Shown here piece after piece: positions 1-13,200 of a stretch of DNA of 64,000 nt (position 1 is its first letter; the number at the start of each line of letters is the position of its first letter). The position numbers and the translations under genes were made by a program. The notes below the pieces were generated by a model, which was not told the origin of the DNA, ran no database searches, and worked only from the letters and a program-made list of their open reading frames with translations. The DNA is from Rugalucina vietnamica (lineage: Eukaryota > Mollusca > Bivalvia > Lucinida > Lucinidae). The stretch spans positions 27,675,621-27,739,620 of the forward strand of contig OZ024870.1 in assembly GCA_964017185.1 (NCBI GenBank), read 5' to 3'.

Positions 1-229
1 TAAACATTTCATATCCTCACAAAATGTGACACCTCTGAACAACAAACGCATTGTGCATTGTAATAATGCACATCAACATTATTGTCGTAATTGCAATTGG
101 TCCAATTAAAGTTTGCATTTCACACCTAAGTAACACTTTTTACTCAATCTGATGACCAAACAATAGCGTCTCCGTGTCCCAGTTTGAACAAAGCAAAAAC
201 CGACATAAAAATTCTTAATTATCTTCATT

Positions 230-233
<4 letters not shown>

Positions 234-285
<52 letters not shown>
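234..285. repeat. (CT)n microsatellite
   Basis: Uninterrupted CT dinucleotide run of about 26 units. Confidence 0.97.
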
Positions 286-289
<4 letters not shown>

Positions 290-540
290 AAGCTGCAGAA
301 AAACACTGAAGCTGTACACTGTTTTCAATGAAATTAAGATTTGTTTTTACTGTGCTGCTACTTTTTACGCTGATTCGTTCTTATTTTCTTATTTTATTTC
401 TGCTCTCAGCCACGGTCTGGATCATCCCGTTGAGTTTTCTGGAATCGCATACAGTATTCATTCATTCATTCTCAGTCACAAGTCGCAAGATACATCAATT
501 CATTATTTTTGTTTTTTTACTTTTTAAAAATTCATTAAAT

Positions 541-541
<1 letters not shown>

Positions 542-573
<32 letters not shown>

Positions 574-582
574 TTTTTTTTT
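542..582. repeat. poly-T tract
   Basis: About 40 bases, all T except for single G interruptions. The 93-residue reading frame running through it is an artefact of this tract. Confidence 0.95.
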
Positions 583-584
583 AT

Positions 585-970
585 CAAAAGATTAGTACTA
601 GATCTATAATTAATATTACACAAAAATGCAGATATTGACGATACGATTTTGAACAGTTCAGTGGCGCATCTATGTTGTTTTAGTTAATCTATAACCTAAG
701 GGTATGATTTAAAGCGTGACTGATTTTATGACATGCAGTCTGGGATTATAAAACCTTAACCATTTCACATTTTAGCCGCGGCGTGAGAAAACCGGTATTG
801 GGGGTTTTCCGACCAGGTCTGACACTAACCGGCTTGTATGTTACAACATTTTTTTTTTTTTTTTAAACAACACAACAACAACAACAACAACAAAAAAAAA
901 AAAAAAAAAAAAAAAAAGATAAGTACTATAATTCAATATTACACAAAATATGCGACACGATTTTGATCAC
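585..970. repeat. locally duplicated segments
   Basis: Bases 585-650 recur in diverged form at 915-970. Bases 660-845 recur at 1948-2133 with high similarity, including the start of a MITE-1 copy (774-840). The two 660-type copies bracket two foldback elements. Confidence 0.7.
849..917. repeat. poly-T, (CAA)n and poly-A run
   Basis: A T tract, then CAA repeats, then about 25 A residues. Simple sequence. Confidence 0.9.
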
Positions 971-974
971 GATT

Positions 975-1458
975 AGGCTGCGTGCACATAGAAATATACG
1001 GTATGCGGTATATGGTATTCGCTATACGCTATTCGGTATCCGCTATACGCTATACGGGCACGGCGGTTCACATAGTAGAAGTAGCACGTGCTGTCAGTGT
1101 TCTATTTTCGTGAGTATGAAAAGAGTTGCAAATTCGGTGTTTTACATATGCATGAGGATTCAAATATATGCTTTTATTATGCAAAAATTGTTTTTAACTT
1201 AGTTTTCTAGCAAAACGCTCTAAAACTCGTGTAGATACAGACCAGCAAAACCACTATACGCTATACGAAAATCGAACATGTTCGATTCCCACTATACTAT
1301 ACTATACGCACCTATGCGCGCCTATACGAACTTTTCGAATAGTGTCCTCCTATGTGACCCGGTATAAGGAAATCATAATGTTTGATTTTAAGTATTCGCG
1401 TGCCCTCAAAAACGTACACCGTATACCCGAATAGTCTACTCCTATGTGACCGCAGCCT
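975..1458. mobile_element. foldback element with internal ATACG words, copy 1
   Basis: The left end GGCTGCGTGCACATAG and right end CTATGTGACCGCAGCC are inverted repeats, each flanked by TTA. The interior is largely degenerate words such as CTATACG, CGGTATTCG and their complements, so the single strand would fold on itself. No coding capacity was seen. The superfamily is unassigned. Confidence 0.65.
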
Positions 1459-1459
1459 T

Positions 1460-1947
1460 AGTCTGCGTTCACATAGAAATATACGGTGTACGGTATACGA
1501 TATTCGCTATACGCTATTCGGTATTCGCTATACGCTATACGGGCACGGCGGTTCACATAGATGTAGCACGTGCTTTCAATAATAGTTTTATGAGAAGTTA
1601 TTTACGTTGTTTAACATATTAATGAGGAATCAAATATATGACTTTATTATGAAAAAATCATTTTAACTAACCTTTCTATAGCAAAACACTCTATAGCTTT
1701 TGTAAAATAAAAATTCAGACCAGCAAAACCAGTTGTCACACACTATACACTATACGAAAATCGAACATGTACGATTCCCTCTATACTATACTATACGCAC
1801 CTATACGCGCCTATACGAACTTTTCGAATAGTGTCCTCCTGTGTGACCCGGTATAAGGAAATCATAATGTTTGATTTCAAGTATTCGCGTGCCCTCAAAA
1901 ACGTACACCGTATACCCGAATAGTCTACTCCTATGTGACCGCAGCCT
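1460..1947. mobile_element. foldback element with internal ATACG words, copy 2
   Basis: A second, directly adjacent copy of the element at 975-1458, with the same inverted ends (CTGCGTTCACATAG / CTATGTGACCGCAG) and interior. Small differences are spread throughout, so the duplication is not brand new. Confidence 0.65.
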
Positions 1948-2060
1948 TAGTGGCGCATCAATGTTGTTTTAGTTTATCTATGACCTAGGGGTATGATTTA
2001 AAGCGTGCCTGATTTTATGACATGCAGTCTCGGATTATAAAACTATACCATTTCACATTT

Positions 2061-2293
2061 GAGCCGCGGTGTGAGAAAACCGGTACTAGGGGATTCCGAT
2101 CAGGTCTGACACAAACCGGCTTGTGTACTACACCATTTGGCAAGAAGCTTGAAAATTCGGATCGAGGAAGATAAGGAATTGTATTACCCGTGTAGCGAAA
2201 ACAATGGCGCTGATCAGCTAGGCAACTGCTACACAGTTGACCGGAGCCTTTGTTTTTGCATAGTTAAATTCCGGTTTTCGCATGACGCGGCTC
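2061..2293 (+). mobile_element. MITE-1 copy, 4-bp TSD ATTT
   Basis: Begins GAGCCGCGGTGTGAGAAAAC, ends ACGCGGCTC, and is flanked on both sides by ATTT. It holds the family's GCGAAAACAA.GGCGCTGATCAGC arm, but the second hairpin arm is degenerate. Confidence 0.85.
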
Positions 2294-2641
2294 ATTTTTA
2301 ATGGAAGATGTACCTGTTATATAAATATTGCGAAAATGCAAGGAGTCGATCAGCCTGTGCACTTGAAAGACTTGTCCAAGCGAGGTTTGACGGATTCAAA
2401 AGCAAACCGGTCTACGCATATAAATACTTGAAAATTGGAAATAAAGATTAAGCTAGTGATCAGGCTGCGAGGTGGTTCTAATATGTGCCCGAAATATATG
2501 TTTTGAGCAATAATAAGAATAATATCAAATAATTTCTACTTTTACAATTTGGGAAAAATCTATATATTGCATGGGCATGTTTTCGTAATGCTTACATTTA
2601 ATATGTAACATATATCATATACTCATAGCACTTATTTTGAG

Positions 2642-2644
2642 GAA

Positions 2645-2683
<39 letters not shown>

Positions 2684-2707
2684 ATACATGAATAAATAAT
2701 TAAATAA
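2642..2707. repeat. (AAAT)n microsatellite
   Basis: Tetranucleotide AATA/AAAT run of about 11 clean units followed by imperfect ones. Confidence 0.95.
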
Positions 2708-3449
2708 AAATAATACAACTGAATGCTTACAGTACAAACTGGTCCATGAGTTTAACCGCGACGATGCGATTGTCACGGGTACCCACAATGTGCATTTGAA
2801 TGGGAAAAACACGAGTTTTCTTTTTTTCGAAATCGTGTTGTCTTTTTTTACCGTCGTCAAAGCCACACATTTTGTATTTCTTATATTTTCATATTATTTC
2901 ATAGTCGAAGTTTTGAGTTCATAAATTTATGATCAAATTTTATGGTTGCCCTCGGGCTAAAGTTACACAGGTAATTTTACGGACAGAGGCGCCAAGTAAA
3001 TCGTAAATCACCGGAAAGAACCGAAGATGATTTACCTGTACCACTAATCCCCTAAGCTGATAATACGATAAGACGCGCTGAGGAGACTTTTTCCACATAC
3101 ATGTATTGTTTTCGTGAAAATCTTAGTCGGCCTGTTTTGCATTACAAAAATTTGCCCATGAAATAAACAGAGTTCACTTTCAGCAGTAAAATGGGAAAAT
3201 TTCTGTTTGTTTTAAGGTTTAACGTTCCAGTCAACATTTTTTTTCAGTCATGTCGGGACAGAGAAAAAAATTTCAGTAGAAAAAAAATGATTTTCTGATT
3301 ATTTTTATTCAATACACTGAAAATCTATGTTTTAGATAAATATGATAGAAATATGTATAACCCCGTAAACACCAGATTCACTATACAAAATTGGGGAATG
3401 AGTTGAGTTGACTTATAAACCGAAAGGGACCAAGGACAAAGAGGAGGGG
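2708..3449. other. non-coding stretch upstream of gene 1
   Basis: No gene is seen. Bases 3217-3262 resemble the 3' tail region of the SINE at 30538 in inverse orientation (TTTAACGTTCCAGTCAAC then TTTTTCAGTCATGTCGGGAC). Confidence 0.5.
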
Positions 3450-3611
3450 AGATTTGTCTTCAAAAGTGGGGCGAGTTGTCTTCTAAAAATGGGGCGAGTT
3501 GTCTTCTACAGTGGGGCGAGTTGTCTTCTAAAAGCGGGGCGAGTTGTCTTGGGGGCGAGTTTCATGTGGGGCGAGTTGTCTTGGGGCGAGTTGTCTTTGG
3601 GGCGAGTTGTC
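3450..3611. repeat. minisatellite, unit about 24 bp
   Basis: About eight imperfect copies of GGGGCGAGTTGTCTTCTAAA. Unit length shortens toward the right, where copies lose the TCTAAAA part. Reading frames across it on both strands are repeat artefacts. Confidence 0.85.
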
Positions 3612-4004
3612 CTGATTCCAGAACGGGCACCTGCGCGTATAAATACAACTATTTTAAAATGCTTCTTTTCCCTCGAAATCATCATTAAAATCAACAAAAT
3701 CTTCATAAAATAGAAATAATCTACTTTCGAAAAGCAAACCTATTTGTTTTGCTACGTTTGTTTGGTCATAATTTACCATAGATAAGAGAACTATTTTGTT
3801 AGCGGTGAGAACCCGTTGGTGAGTGAGTGGTCATAAACAACATGGAGGACACCGTTGCTATCAGAATGTTTAGCGAGCATTTAAATCAATTGTTTCACTA
3901 GCTTGCTGCAAAAAATGACAGCATAACACAATATATACATTTACATTGAAATATGTTTAATTCGAATTATTTATTTTATAGCATACAAAGTTCCTGAAGT
4001 TGAA

Positions 4005-4268
4005 ATGAATATTCAAATAACGCAAAAACGAATTGGAAATTTGGGAAATAGGGGCAAGCATCAAAATGATGAGAACTTTGAAGAGGATGACATAGATCCA
4101 GATCTTCGAAATGAAGTTGAAATACACTTCACCACTCGGGAATATCAGTCAAGCGCTAAATCAAGGCAAACAGGGTCAAGGAAATCTGACAGAAAATCTG
4201 AAATTGAGAACTCTTTGCCTTCTGCAAGAATTGTGAAGTCAAGGGGAAGGCCAATAAAACCTCATGAG
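4005..4268 (+). CDS. Gene 1 exon 1 (first coding exon seen)
   Basis: The acceptor TTTTATAG ends at 3981 and the donor is GAG|GTAGTC. It encodes 88 residues from ATG 4005, rich in acidic and Arg/Lys residues, ending in phase 0. The frame stays open back to 3984 (YKVPEVE before the Met), so translation could start in an earlier exon. A perfect-looking AACATGG at 3842 opens only a 19-codon frame and cannot be joined in phase. Confidence 0.65.
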
Positions 4269-7200
4269 GTAGTCTCGCTATTTCTTATATGATTTAACGA
4301 ACAGTTCATAAATTGCTATCGTTCTTTAATACAGTCCAAGTTTGATAATTCAATTTTTCAGACAATCTTGCCGGTCCCAATCTGACAATGAAGTTCCTGT
4401 TAAAATATAATCAGTTCCTAGCCTCCTGGTACCATATCTCGAACCACTTTTATAACATTGTTACATGCAATAATCTTAGAACATGCAATAAAATTAATTT
4501 AATCCTCAGATTTTGTAGACACAACATTGCCAACGTCAATGACCTATTAAATTATGTGTGACGTCATATGGCGCGTGCACAGCACGGCCCGTTGCATCAC
4601 CACTAAAAATCATGTTTCCTTCAGTTAATGGAACCAACTCTCGAACAGACTATTTGAGCTCGTTTTCATATATAATAATGCGAGGGAATCAGGGAAAAAC
4701 AGTGTGTAGTCACCCAGGAGGTATTTAAATGTAAGATTATATGGTAAAATGCAGGCATGTTAGTATGTTACCACGTAGGTCATTATGAGTAGGTCCAACC
4801 TAAACACTGGTCTCTTACTACACTTTGTTTCCTTGTATTTTGCCAGCACCAAAACTGAGCAGACTTAGCCAATTTCTATTTGATTTTTTTTGGGATTAAA
4901 CAAGTGATCACACTAGGGAGAGCCACTAGGAATGGGAGATGGTACCAGTAACAAAGGAAAAACGTTCTTGTTGCTCATGCGATTTTCACGGACACTGTAT
5001 ATTCACAGGGGTGTAAACAAACATTTGTAAAGCTAGAAGACGCTAGGTGTGTTTCATTCGTCCAAAATTGTTTTGAATACATAGAAGATAGCTTCTGGCA
5101 TGAGATAGGAAACAAAATTGAATTCAGGAATGTTTTTGAGCAAAGAATTGTTTTCAGACAATCAGAGTAGATGCATTTTGCTTTGATTTTGGGCGGTTTC
5201 CATCGTCTGCTAGGGAAATCCAAAACGAGGCTGTCACTTGGCACTGTGCCTGTTTCGTCGCCCATTGACTGACGAAGAAAAAACCATCCAAATTGTTTTC
5301 TTGTGGACCAGAGTTTATGTTTTATTTAGTGTAAATCAAATTATTGGTCGAGAGTTGTTCCCGTTCGAGAAATGGTACCAGGAGGCTACTGTATCACGGT
5401 AGCTTCTGTATCGCGGCATTTGCAGATCACGTGAATTTTCGAAACTAGCACCCCCTACAATCGGCATCTTTCGCAGCAGATGTCAAACTCTGAATTCCAG
5501 TGAAAATTGTGCACATTGTCATGAAAAGTGGAGGGTAAATGTAAACCTTTACAAAAGTCAAGTAGAATTCGTATTTTTGCACATACTGGTTACTCCCTAC
5601 CCATAAAATGTCCCCTCAGTACCTAAAACACCGGTTGATTATACTTGCTTTTGAGTCAGCATCTGTCGTCTGGGCGTCAAAGGTCATGCGCCATTACGAG
5701 GTCAAGTTATCTCCTTACATGGAAATTTTTGCATTCGCATTTTAGGTGAATCCAGCGATACAGAAGTCACTTTTGCTACATGGGTATATACCAACATGGT
5801 CACACATTTGCGGTTTTCACAAAATATTGGCAAATGTCTTGTAATTTTCATCATAAAAGGGTTGCAGGGGAAGGATTTTGGAAATTGTTGAGGTATAATA
5901 AATTTCATTTATTGATCATGTTTGTTTGATTCTTTCTGTTTACAAATAAGGGCCGCGATATAGGAGGAAGCCAGTATACCCCTTGAAATTCGAAGCTGCA
6001 AACTGCCAATCAAGGTCACGCACGATGAACATGATTTATTTGTAGAGCGAGATCAATTATTACACAGGTCTCCTAGTAATTTCACAGGTACAATATTTGC
6101 TCTAGGTAACATGCAGACATTGGATTAACGCTCAAACTAAAATTAGGTTGAGTCATACATGTGATACCTCCCTCATCATCAGGGAGACTTCAGGAAATGA
6201 GCCATAAAATTGATCGAAATTCTTTTAAAATATACATATTGAAAATTCAAAATCTCCCTGAAATGGACCAGGAAGTTTCCTATATATTCTATTCCTTTTT
6301 TCCAAAACCTTCCTGAAATGAAAGAAAAATCTCTCTGAAGCTCCTTTTCAACTCATCACATGTATGAGTTGAGTAAATGATGTCTTAAACTGAGATCAGT
6401 TGCAACAATTACCATGTTTGGTTAAAATTAATGGAAAATTATTTACTAAATGATTTGTACATTTGTCTTCCTCAGAGATTGTGCACAGATTCCCATATAT
6501 CCTTAGGACTGCCAGGCATTTTACAAAATGCAGATAAAAAGGGGGTAGGGTTGGTAAATCGTCCATAAAACCATTTCTGTTAGTCTTAGAAACACGCCTT
6601 ATGCCTGTATTGAAAGCAGAAAGACCGCTCTTTAACATAGTGCAAGCCGTTTTGGTTTTGCTACTGAAAGGTCACAGCGCAGGGGTCACCGTGGAAAAAT
6701 CGATGCGCACGGACTTCTTTTTTTTTTTTTTTTTTTTTTTTTTGCGATTTGATTCTCGATTTTTTCCTCTTTTCTCCTCTCTTTCTATCTCTCTTTTTTC
6801 TCTCTCTTCTTGTGTCTTTTTTCAGCCCCAGCAGTTTGGTCGCACTTGTTTGGTCTGAGCGTGGTTGCGATTCAAAGATAACAGGGTAAACTCAACCTTT
6901 TTAACTCAGAAAAAATCACGTTTTATCCCAACTTTCTGGGCCCCTAACTCGCTTGTTTGATGCACTGTGCAATTAAGACTTATATTGGTTAAAGCCTACT
7001 TACTGGGCAATTGAAAAATATAAAAAGATCGAACATGCTAGCTTTAACAATGCCGTGAGGGTCGATCAAAAAGTGTTTGGCAGCAATTACGCATAAATAC
7101 GCTCTGGCAGTGTAAAGGATATGGAAAAGTTCTTAAACGGGTAAAAATCCTAGTTTTAAGCGCTATTTTCTTGTTTTGTATGCTGTCTGGTCAGTTTAAG

Positions 7201-10200
7201 GCCAAAATCTGGACGATAGAGCCAAATTTTCCGTTTTCACCATATCCTTAGGACTGCCAGGCATTTTACAAAATGCAGATAAAAAGGGGGTAGGGTTGGT
7301 GAATCGTCCATAAAACCATTTCTGTTAGTCTTAGAAACACGCCTTATGCCTGTATTGAAAGCAGAAAGACCGCTCTTTAACATAGTGCAAGCCGTTTTGG
7401 TTTTGCTACTGAAAGGTCACGGCGCAGGGGTCACCGTGGAAAAATCGATGCGCACGGACTTCTTTTTTTTTCTTTTTTTTTTTTTTTTTTTGCGATTTGA
7501 TTCTCGATTTTTTCCTCTTTTCTCCTCTCTTTCTATCTCTCTTTTTTCTCTCTCTTCTTGTGTCTTTTTTCAGCCCCAGCAGTTTGGTCGCACTTGTTTG
7601 GTCTGAGCGTCGTTGCGATTCAAAGATAACAGGGTAAACTCAACCTTTTTAACTCAGAAAAATCACGTTTTATCCCAACTTTCTGGGCCCCTAACTCGCT
7701 TGTTTGATGCACTGTGCAATTAAGACTTATATTGGTTAAAGCCTACTTACTGGGCAATTGAAAAATATAAAAAGATCGAACATGCTAGCTTTAACAATGC
7801 CGTGAGGGTCGATCAAAAAGTGTTTGGCAGCAATTACGCATAAATACGCTCTGGCAGTGGAAAGGATATAAGCCAAAATGCCAAATTTAAGCTGCCATTT
7901 CTGGCCATACAACAGTCTGAATGAAAATGACTGAATATATCTGATTTTTTTGTGATTCTCGAAAGTTCAAACTCTCGATCTGACATTTGAAATATTTTAT
8001 GAGGCCCCTTGTGTTTCCAATTATCAAACTTGACTGTACATGTATTTCTTTCTCCCTATGACATGGGTATCATAAACATAATACTTTTTTGATATCACCC
8101 TTCCGTTAGGTGTAGCGTGCTGAAAAAAAAAATGAATAGACATTAACTGTCTATTAGTAGGGAAGTTGATAATGTTTTTCAATATTTATTTATTGTCGGA
8201 TTCAAACCAATGCATCTGTCTGGGCAGGTTGACTCAAAGGTAATCAGTGAGTCAGAAGCAAAGCCTGACTTAATTACTAGACTGGACATATTCCTAAGCT
8301 ACGAACAGTTTGCATAACATTAAACTTGAACATTAAATGTATTTCAGACTGAACCATTCCTGAGCATTGATAACCTGCCAGCGGACAGAACTTTTCTGTC
8401 AGAGAGATCAGATGGTGAGTACACAGTTTGTACGATAAAGCTCAAACATGTACAAACATCCAATAAATATTTTAGGTTTTTCTGTATATCTCTGTTAATT
8501 TCATAATTATGCTTGACTGCTACACATTGGTAGAATCTTTCTTCAATAGCTGAAAATGCTCACTTGAAATTGCTAACAGTGTAGACTTTAACTGGCAGTC
8601 TTTGATTAGACTAAGATTACATGCTGCTCTTTGTGGAGGTTTGGTCTAGGTCTCAACTTATTTAAAGACTGCTTATCCTTACACTTTGGAAAGTAACACT
8701 ACAATATGGATATATTATATTATATTTTATAAAACAAATGAGCTGCATCAAGTGGGAACCTGGCTTTGGAGTTTCAAACCATGTCCAACACAAATCTGAG
8801 TCTGTACAGCCACACAGTGGAGAAGCTTGAAATTTCAGATTTAAGAAGTAGAGAGTTTATATTATCAAAGCAGCAAGAGGGAAAGGCAGTAACCAGCAGG
8901 TCTGCATCTTTGTTTTTGCATATGCACACTTTACGAAAACTTGCCCATGCAATGTATACATAGATTTTGTAGCTGTATGAAAATTGAAAATTTCATTGGA
9001 AAATATTTGATGGTTTTAATATTTTTGCTTAAAACATTGATTGCAGGTACATGTTCGGTTCTAATGAGTACCCAAAATCAATGTTTTGGATCAAAAAGAA
9101 GAAAAATAGGTATATCCTTGTTAACCCCAATATTACTATATAAAAATAGGGTATGAGGGGGTATAAATACATGTCACTAATATGTTATCCTGATGTGAAA
9201 CAGGTTTTCTGGTAATGCAGTTCATACGAGCCATGTCAAGCATATTCCCTGAATTAGACCTGAGCCACTGCGTGACAAAACCAACATTTTGGGTTTCCAA
9301 ACAGGTGCAACACAAAATGAGCTGTACAAACACAGAACATGGCTAGAGACTGGAAATTTTGGATTTAGAAAGTAGAGCAATTGTACTAACCGTGTTGCGA
9401 AAACAAAGGCGCTGATCAGCTTCGCGGTTACCGCGAAGTTGGTTTTCGCCTTTGTTTTCGCATATGCAAATTGTTGGTTTTCTCATGCGGCGGCTCACCT
9501 GAAAGTACATGGTTATTAGGGTCTGCTATTTTACAGTAAGTGCAGCCAGCAGTCGACCTCCTACATACAGGAATGGCACTCGAACCAAGTCACCTAACGA
9601 GCCACAGATGACACCATATGTCTCACCAAGGCAGCAGAGGTAGCTGTGATTGATAAACTTAACTTGAAAGGTTTAAATAGAGGATCTTACACAAGTGGTC
9701 ATTTCATATGAAATTTATTAAACAATCTTTCAGCGAGTTTAATAAATTTCATTTGAAATGACCACGAGTGTAAGATTTGTTTTATCATATGACTTCTTAA
9801 TACGATTTTATTGCCTGTTAAAGTGGGAATATTTCCAATGAAAATTAACGTTGTTGTTACAGACGTCGTCAATGATGTAATGTATTCCCACAAAAGTGTA
9901 TTCATAAGTTATTAACACTTTTATAACATGACGTTATCCGCTGGAAAACAGTGACGTCATATGGTTTACAGGCCTAGTAACAGCGATGTAGATAACGATG
10001 CGTACTGCGTATGTACGCACGATTTTTCGCTCTGTACGCATAAGAAATTAAGACATGTGCGTACCATGTACGCAGTAAAAATCAGCGGTACGCAAACAGG
10101 TTTCGGTTTTATGCGTACTCAGATAAAAATATCTTTAAATTTGTTACAAAATGACAGTCAATTTTTAACTTATTTTGTCTGGCTGCTCTGCCAATAATCG

Positions 10201-13200
10201 AAAAGTAGTTACAATATTAATCCAGTTTTTGATCGTTCCATATTACACATTATGCAATATACGAACATAATATGCATCTTCAGTAGTTATACCATATACG
10301 TGCCCTCCGTTAATTGCCTTGGTCAGACACATTGTTTACCAAAGGTTTATTCATGAAGTTTAATGTTGCATAATATTTTCAATATTTTGCATCGATTTAT
10401 GGTCATTGTTTTCAATTTAACTTGATGTATTCCATGTTCTTCAGTCATCCCAGTTTATCATGTTTTCGTCATTTTTCTCTCTTGTTATCTATATGCAGGG
10501 GACAAATGTATGGTTTAACATGCCTAAATGATAGAATAACCTATAATTACAGGATTTTCAACCAGTTTACTTGAACTTCATACTTGAAACATGACCTTAC
10601 CATACGTGTACACATATCTATAAGTTTGATTCTGAATGAGAGGTTAGAATAAGAATCCTCAGAAAACGTGTACACAGTTGTATTGTCGGTACGCACTGTA
10701 CATTTAATTTGATGCGTACAGTACGCATTGTAAAAAATAATTATCTACATCGCTGTAGTAACATTAACATCAAGGCCTGCGCTGTTGCTAAGTGTGGTCA
10801 GTAACCATCAGTTATCTTGAAATCGAACGAAATAATTTGAGCCGCCTCATGGGAAAACCAGCAATCTGCATATGCGTAAACAAAGGCGCAGATCAGCAGG
10901 CGCGAAGCTGATCAGCGCCTTTGTTTTCGCTACTCAGATAGTACAATTTAAGCTTCTAGCTCTTTTCTGTGCTTGTACAGGTCAGTTTGTATCTGACCTG
11001 TTCGGAAACCACATTGTTTGTTTTCCCATGAGGTGGCTCATTTATAATTGAACATCAGTGAGCATAAAAATTTTTGTGTCTATAAAATTGCTGGTATTGA
11101 AAATTAGTATTGGAAATATGCAATAGCATAATAATAATGTTTTCCAATACATGCATGTGCTTGGTAAGTTAATATAAACAGAACATTTGAGATTGTGTGA
11201 TTCCTGTTTTGCATGTTTTAATTACTTAATATCTTAATTCTTTTAAGTTCAAAGGGAGTTCAAAAGCAGTCCTCCAAAACAGCCCCTGTCCCTGACCTTA
11301 AACCAAGCCAGAGTGCAAGGCCAAGGTCAAATCTAGGGTCACGATCTGCCTCTAGGCAAGGGTTAAGGTCACGACAGGGGTCACTGCCAGCATCTAGGTA
11401 AGATAAAACTAGAGCTAATGTTTGCTGATAATTTGAGTGTCCCCTGTAGACTCTTGTCTTATCTCGCTGTACTGAACAAATGATTTTGGTTTTGAAAGGT
11501 AAATGTGAAACTATGATTTTTTTCTTGAAAAGTGGAGAACCTACATATTGGTTTCAGATTAAATTGTTCCCATTTGAACAGTTTGATTTAGGTCTGCAGT
11601 GCTTATCTGTGTCTATCTGTCACAAACTTTATGTTAGGGAACAGATCTGAATTAATTTTACATAAAGAAAAAATCTTTATTTTCTTATATTAATTAATGC
11701 GCTGAGGGCATAACAAACCAATTAATAGTTCTGTATGGGAATAAAACATTTGACACATTTCAATTCAAATCCCCTCAACTTTTTTTGTGTATCAAACATA
11801 ACATTTACAATTGTCCTTTAATATAAATTCTTATACCTTGTGAGTTATACCATTCAAAGTTTGAAAGGGATCACTCCTGTTAAAATTCCATACAGTCCAT
11901 ATCTCATAAGCTACTGCTCAGATTTAAATTTGAATTTCACCTGAAGCAATACAGAGCATTTGTAGTGGATAAAGTGTTTCTTATTTTTAGCTCTCCTGAG
12001 CCAAATGCAGCAGTTTTTCATAAATCCTGCCAATCATGCCCCTTGGGTCAAAAATACTCCCCTACCCCACCACCACCTAGCTCCCATAGACTTAGAATGG
12101 GAAAAACATAGAACAATTTTTCTTATATTTTATTTGTAGCTATATATAGTGATCCTCTTTAAAAATCCTGCCAACAATGCCCCTGGGGTCCTTACAGGCC
12201 ACACCCTGGGGGTGTGATTCTCTGCTATATACTTGTAATGGGAAATACATGAAAATTCTTCTCTGAAACCACTAGACCCAAATCTCACGGTAGGTAACCA
12301 AAACGGATCCTTTCAGAGGAAATATGCGTTTCCCATTCCTTTCAGAGGAAGGGACGGTTCCTTTCAGAGGAAATTGGTAGACGAAGACTTTTAGACACTA
12401 GAAACATAAACAATCGTTGGGTGATATCCTCAGATAAATAGTCCACGTAATGCACAACAGATTGAATTTGCTAGCTGAAGCGAAAATTCGCAATGTGCTT
12501 CTTTGTTATCGCCGTTTTAAATGAAATAAGTACCATTCTTTAAGAATGCGACAGTACAGGCTGCACTCAAAGCGGCTTGTTTAATCGCAAATGAAGATAT
12601 TTGCAACGAAATGTCTTCGAAATACAATATAAAATATATTTCTTATACTAGCACAGAGTAAAACTTAATCAAAATACACTAATCCTCTCACAAAAAGTAA
12701 AATATTAACCGTCACCAGAAAGTCATGTAGAAACGGATCCTTTCGGAGCACACATGAAGTTGTGATTTTTGGGCACCAGCTGTGATCAAAGTATCTGGCA
12801 CCGGATCCTTACCACTAAAGCATATCTTAATGGCATATTCACTAACTCTTCTTTTCTGTAAGATCTTTTATAGCCACTGATACTGTCATTTCATTCAAGT
12901 TGCCACAAAGTCCTAAATGCGCCAATCAAGGAGAAAACAAATAATTTGTCTGTAGACACCTACAATCCAGCAATACTGTCCAGTGATTCCCTAAGACATG
13001 CTCCACGAAAGGCTTGATCAAAAACATGAAATGGTAGAATTACTTCCTTGTGCACCGAAAAATAAACATTTAAGGGGCTGTGCGTTTTAAAGTCTTATTG
13101 CCATATTTTCTATTTGCACTGTTTAGCAAACCTGCTCTTCGTGACCACGCTCCATTTCCGTGACAGCATTAGTTGCATTTAAGCAAATGTCGAACTGATT

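Noticed and set aside
3842..3901. ATG in strong context (AACATGG) as the gene 1 start
   Set aside because: The frame closes after 19 codons and no GT in it gives the one-base phase needed for the next exon; it could be a short upstream frame at most.
6601..7606. 85-86-residue frame conserved between two copies
   Set aside because: Conserved only because the 625-bp element is duplicated; it runs into T and CT tracts and has no protein-like pattern.
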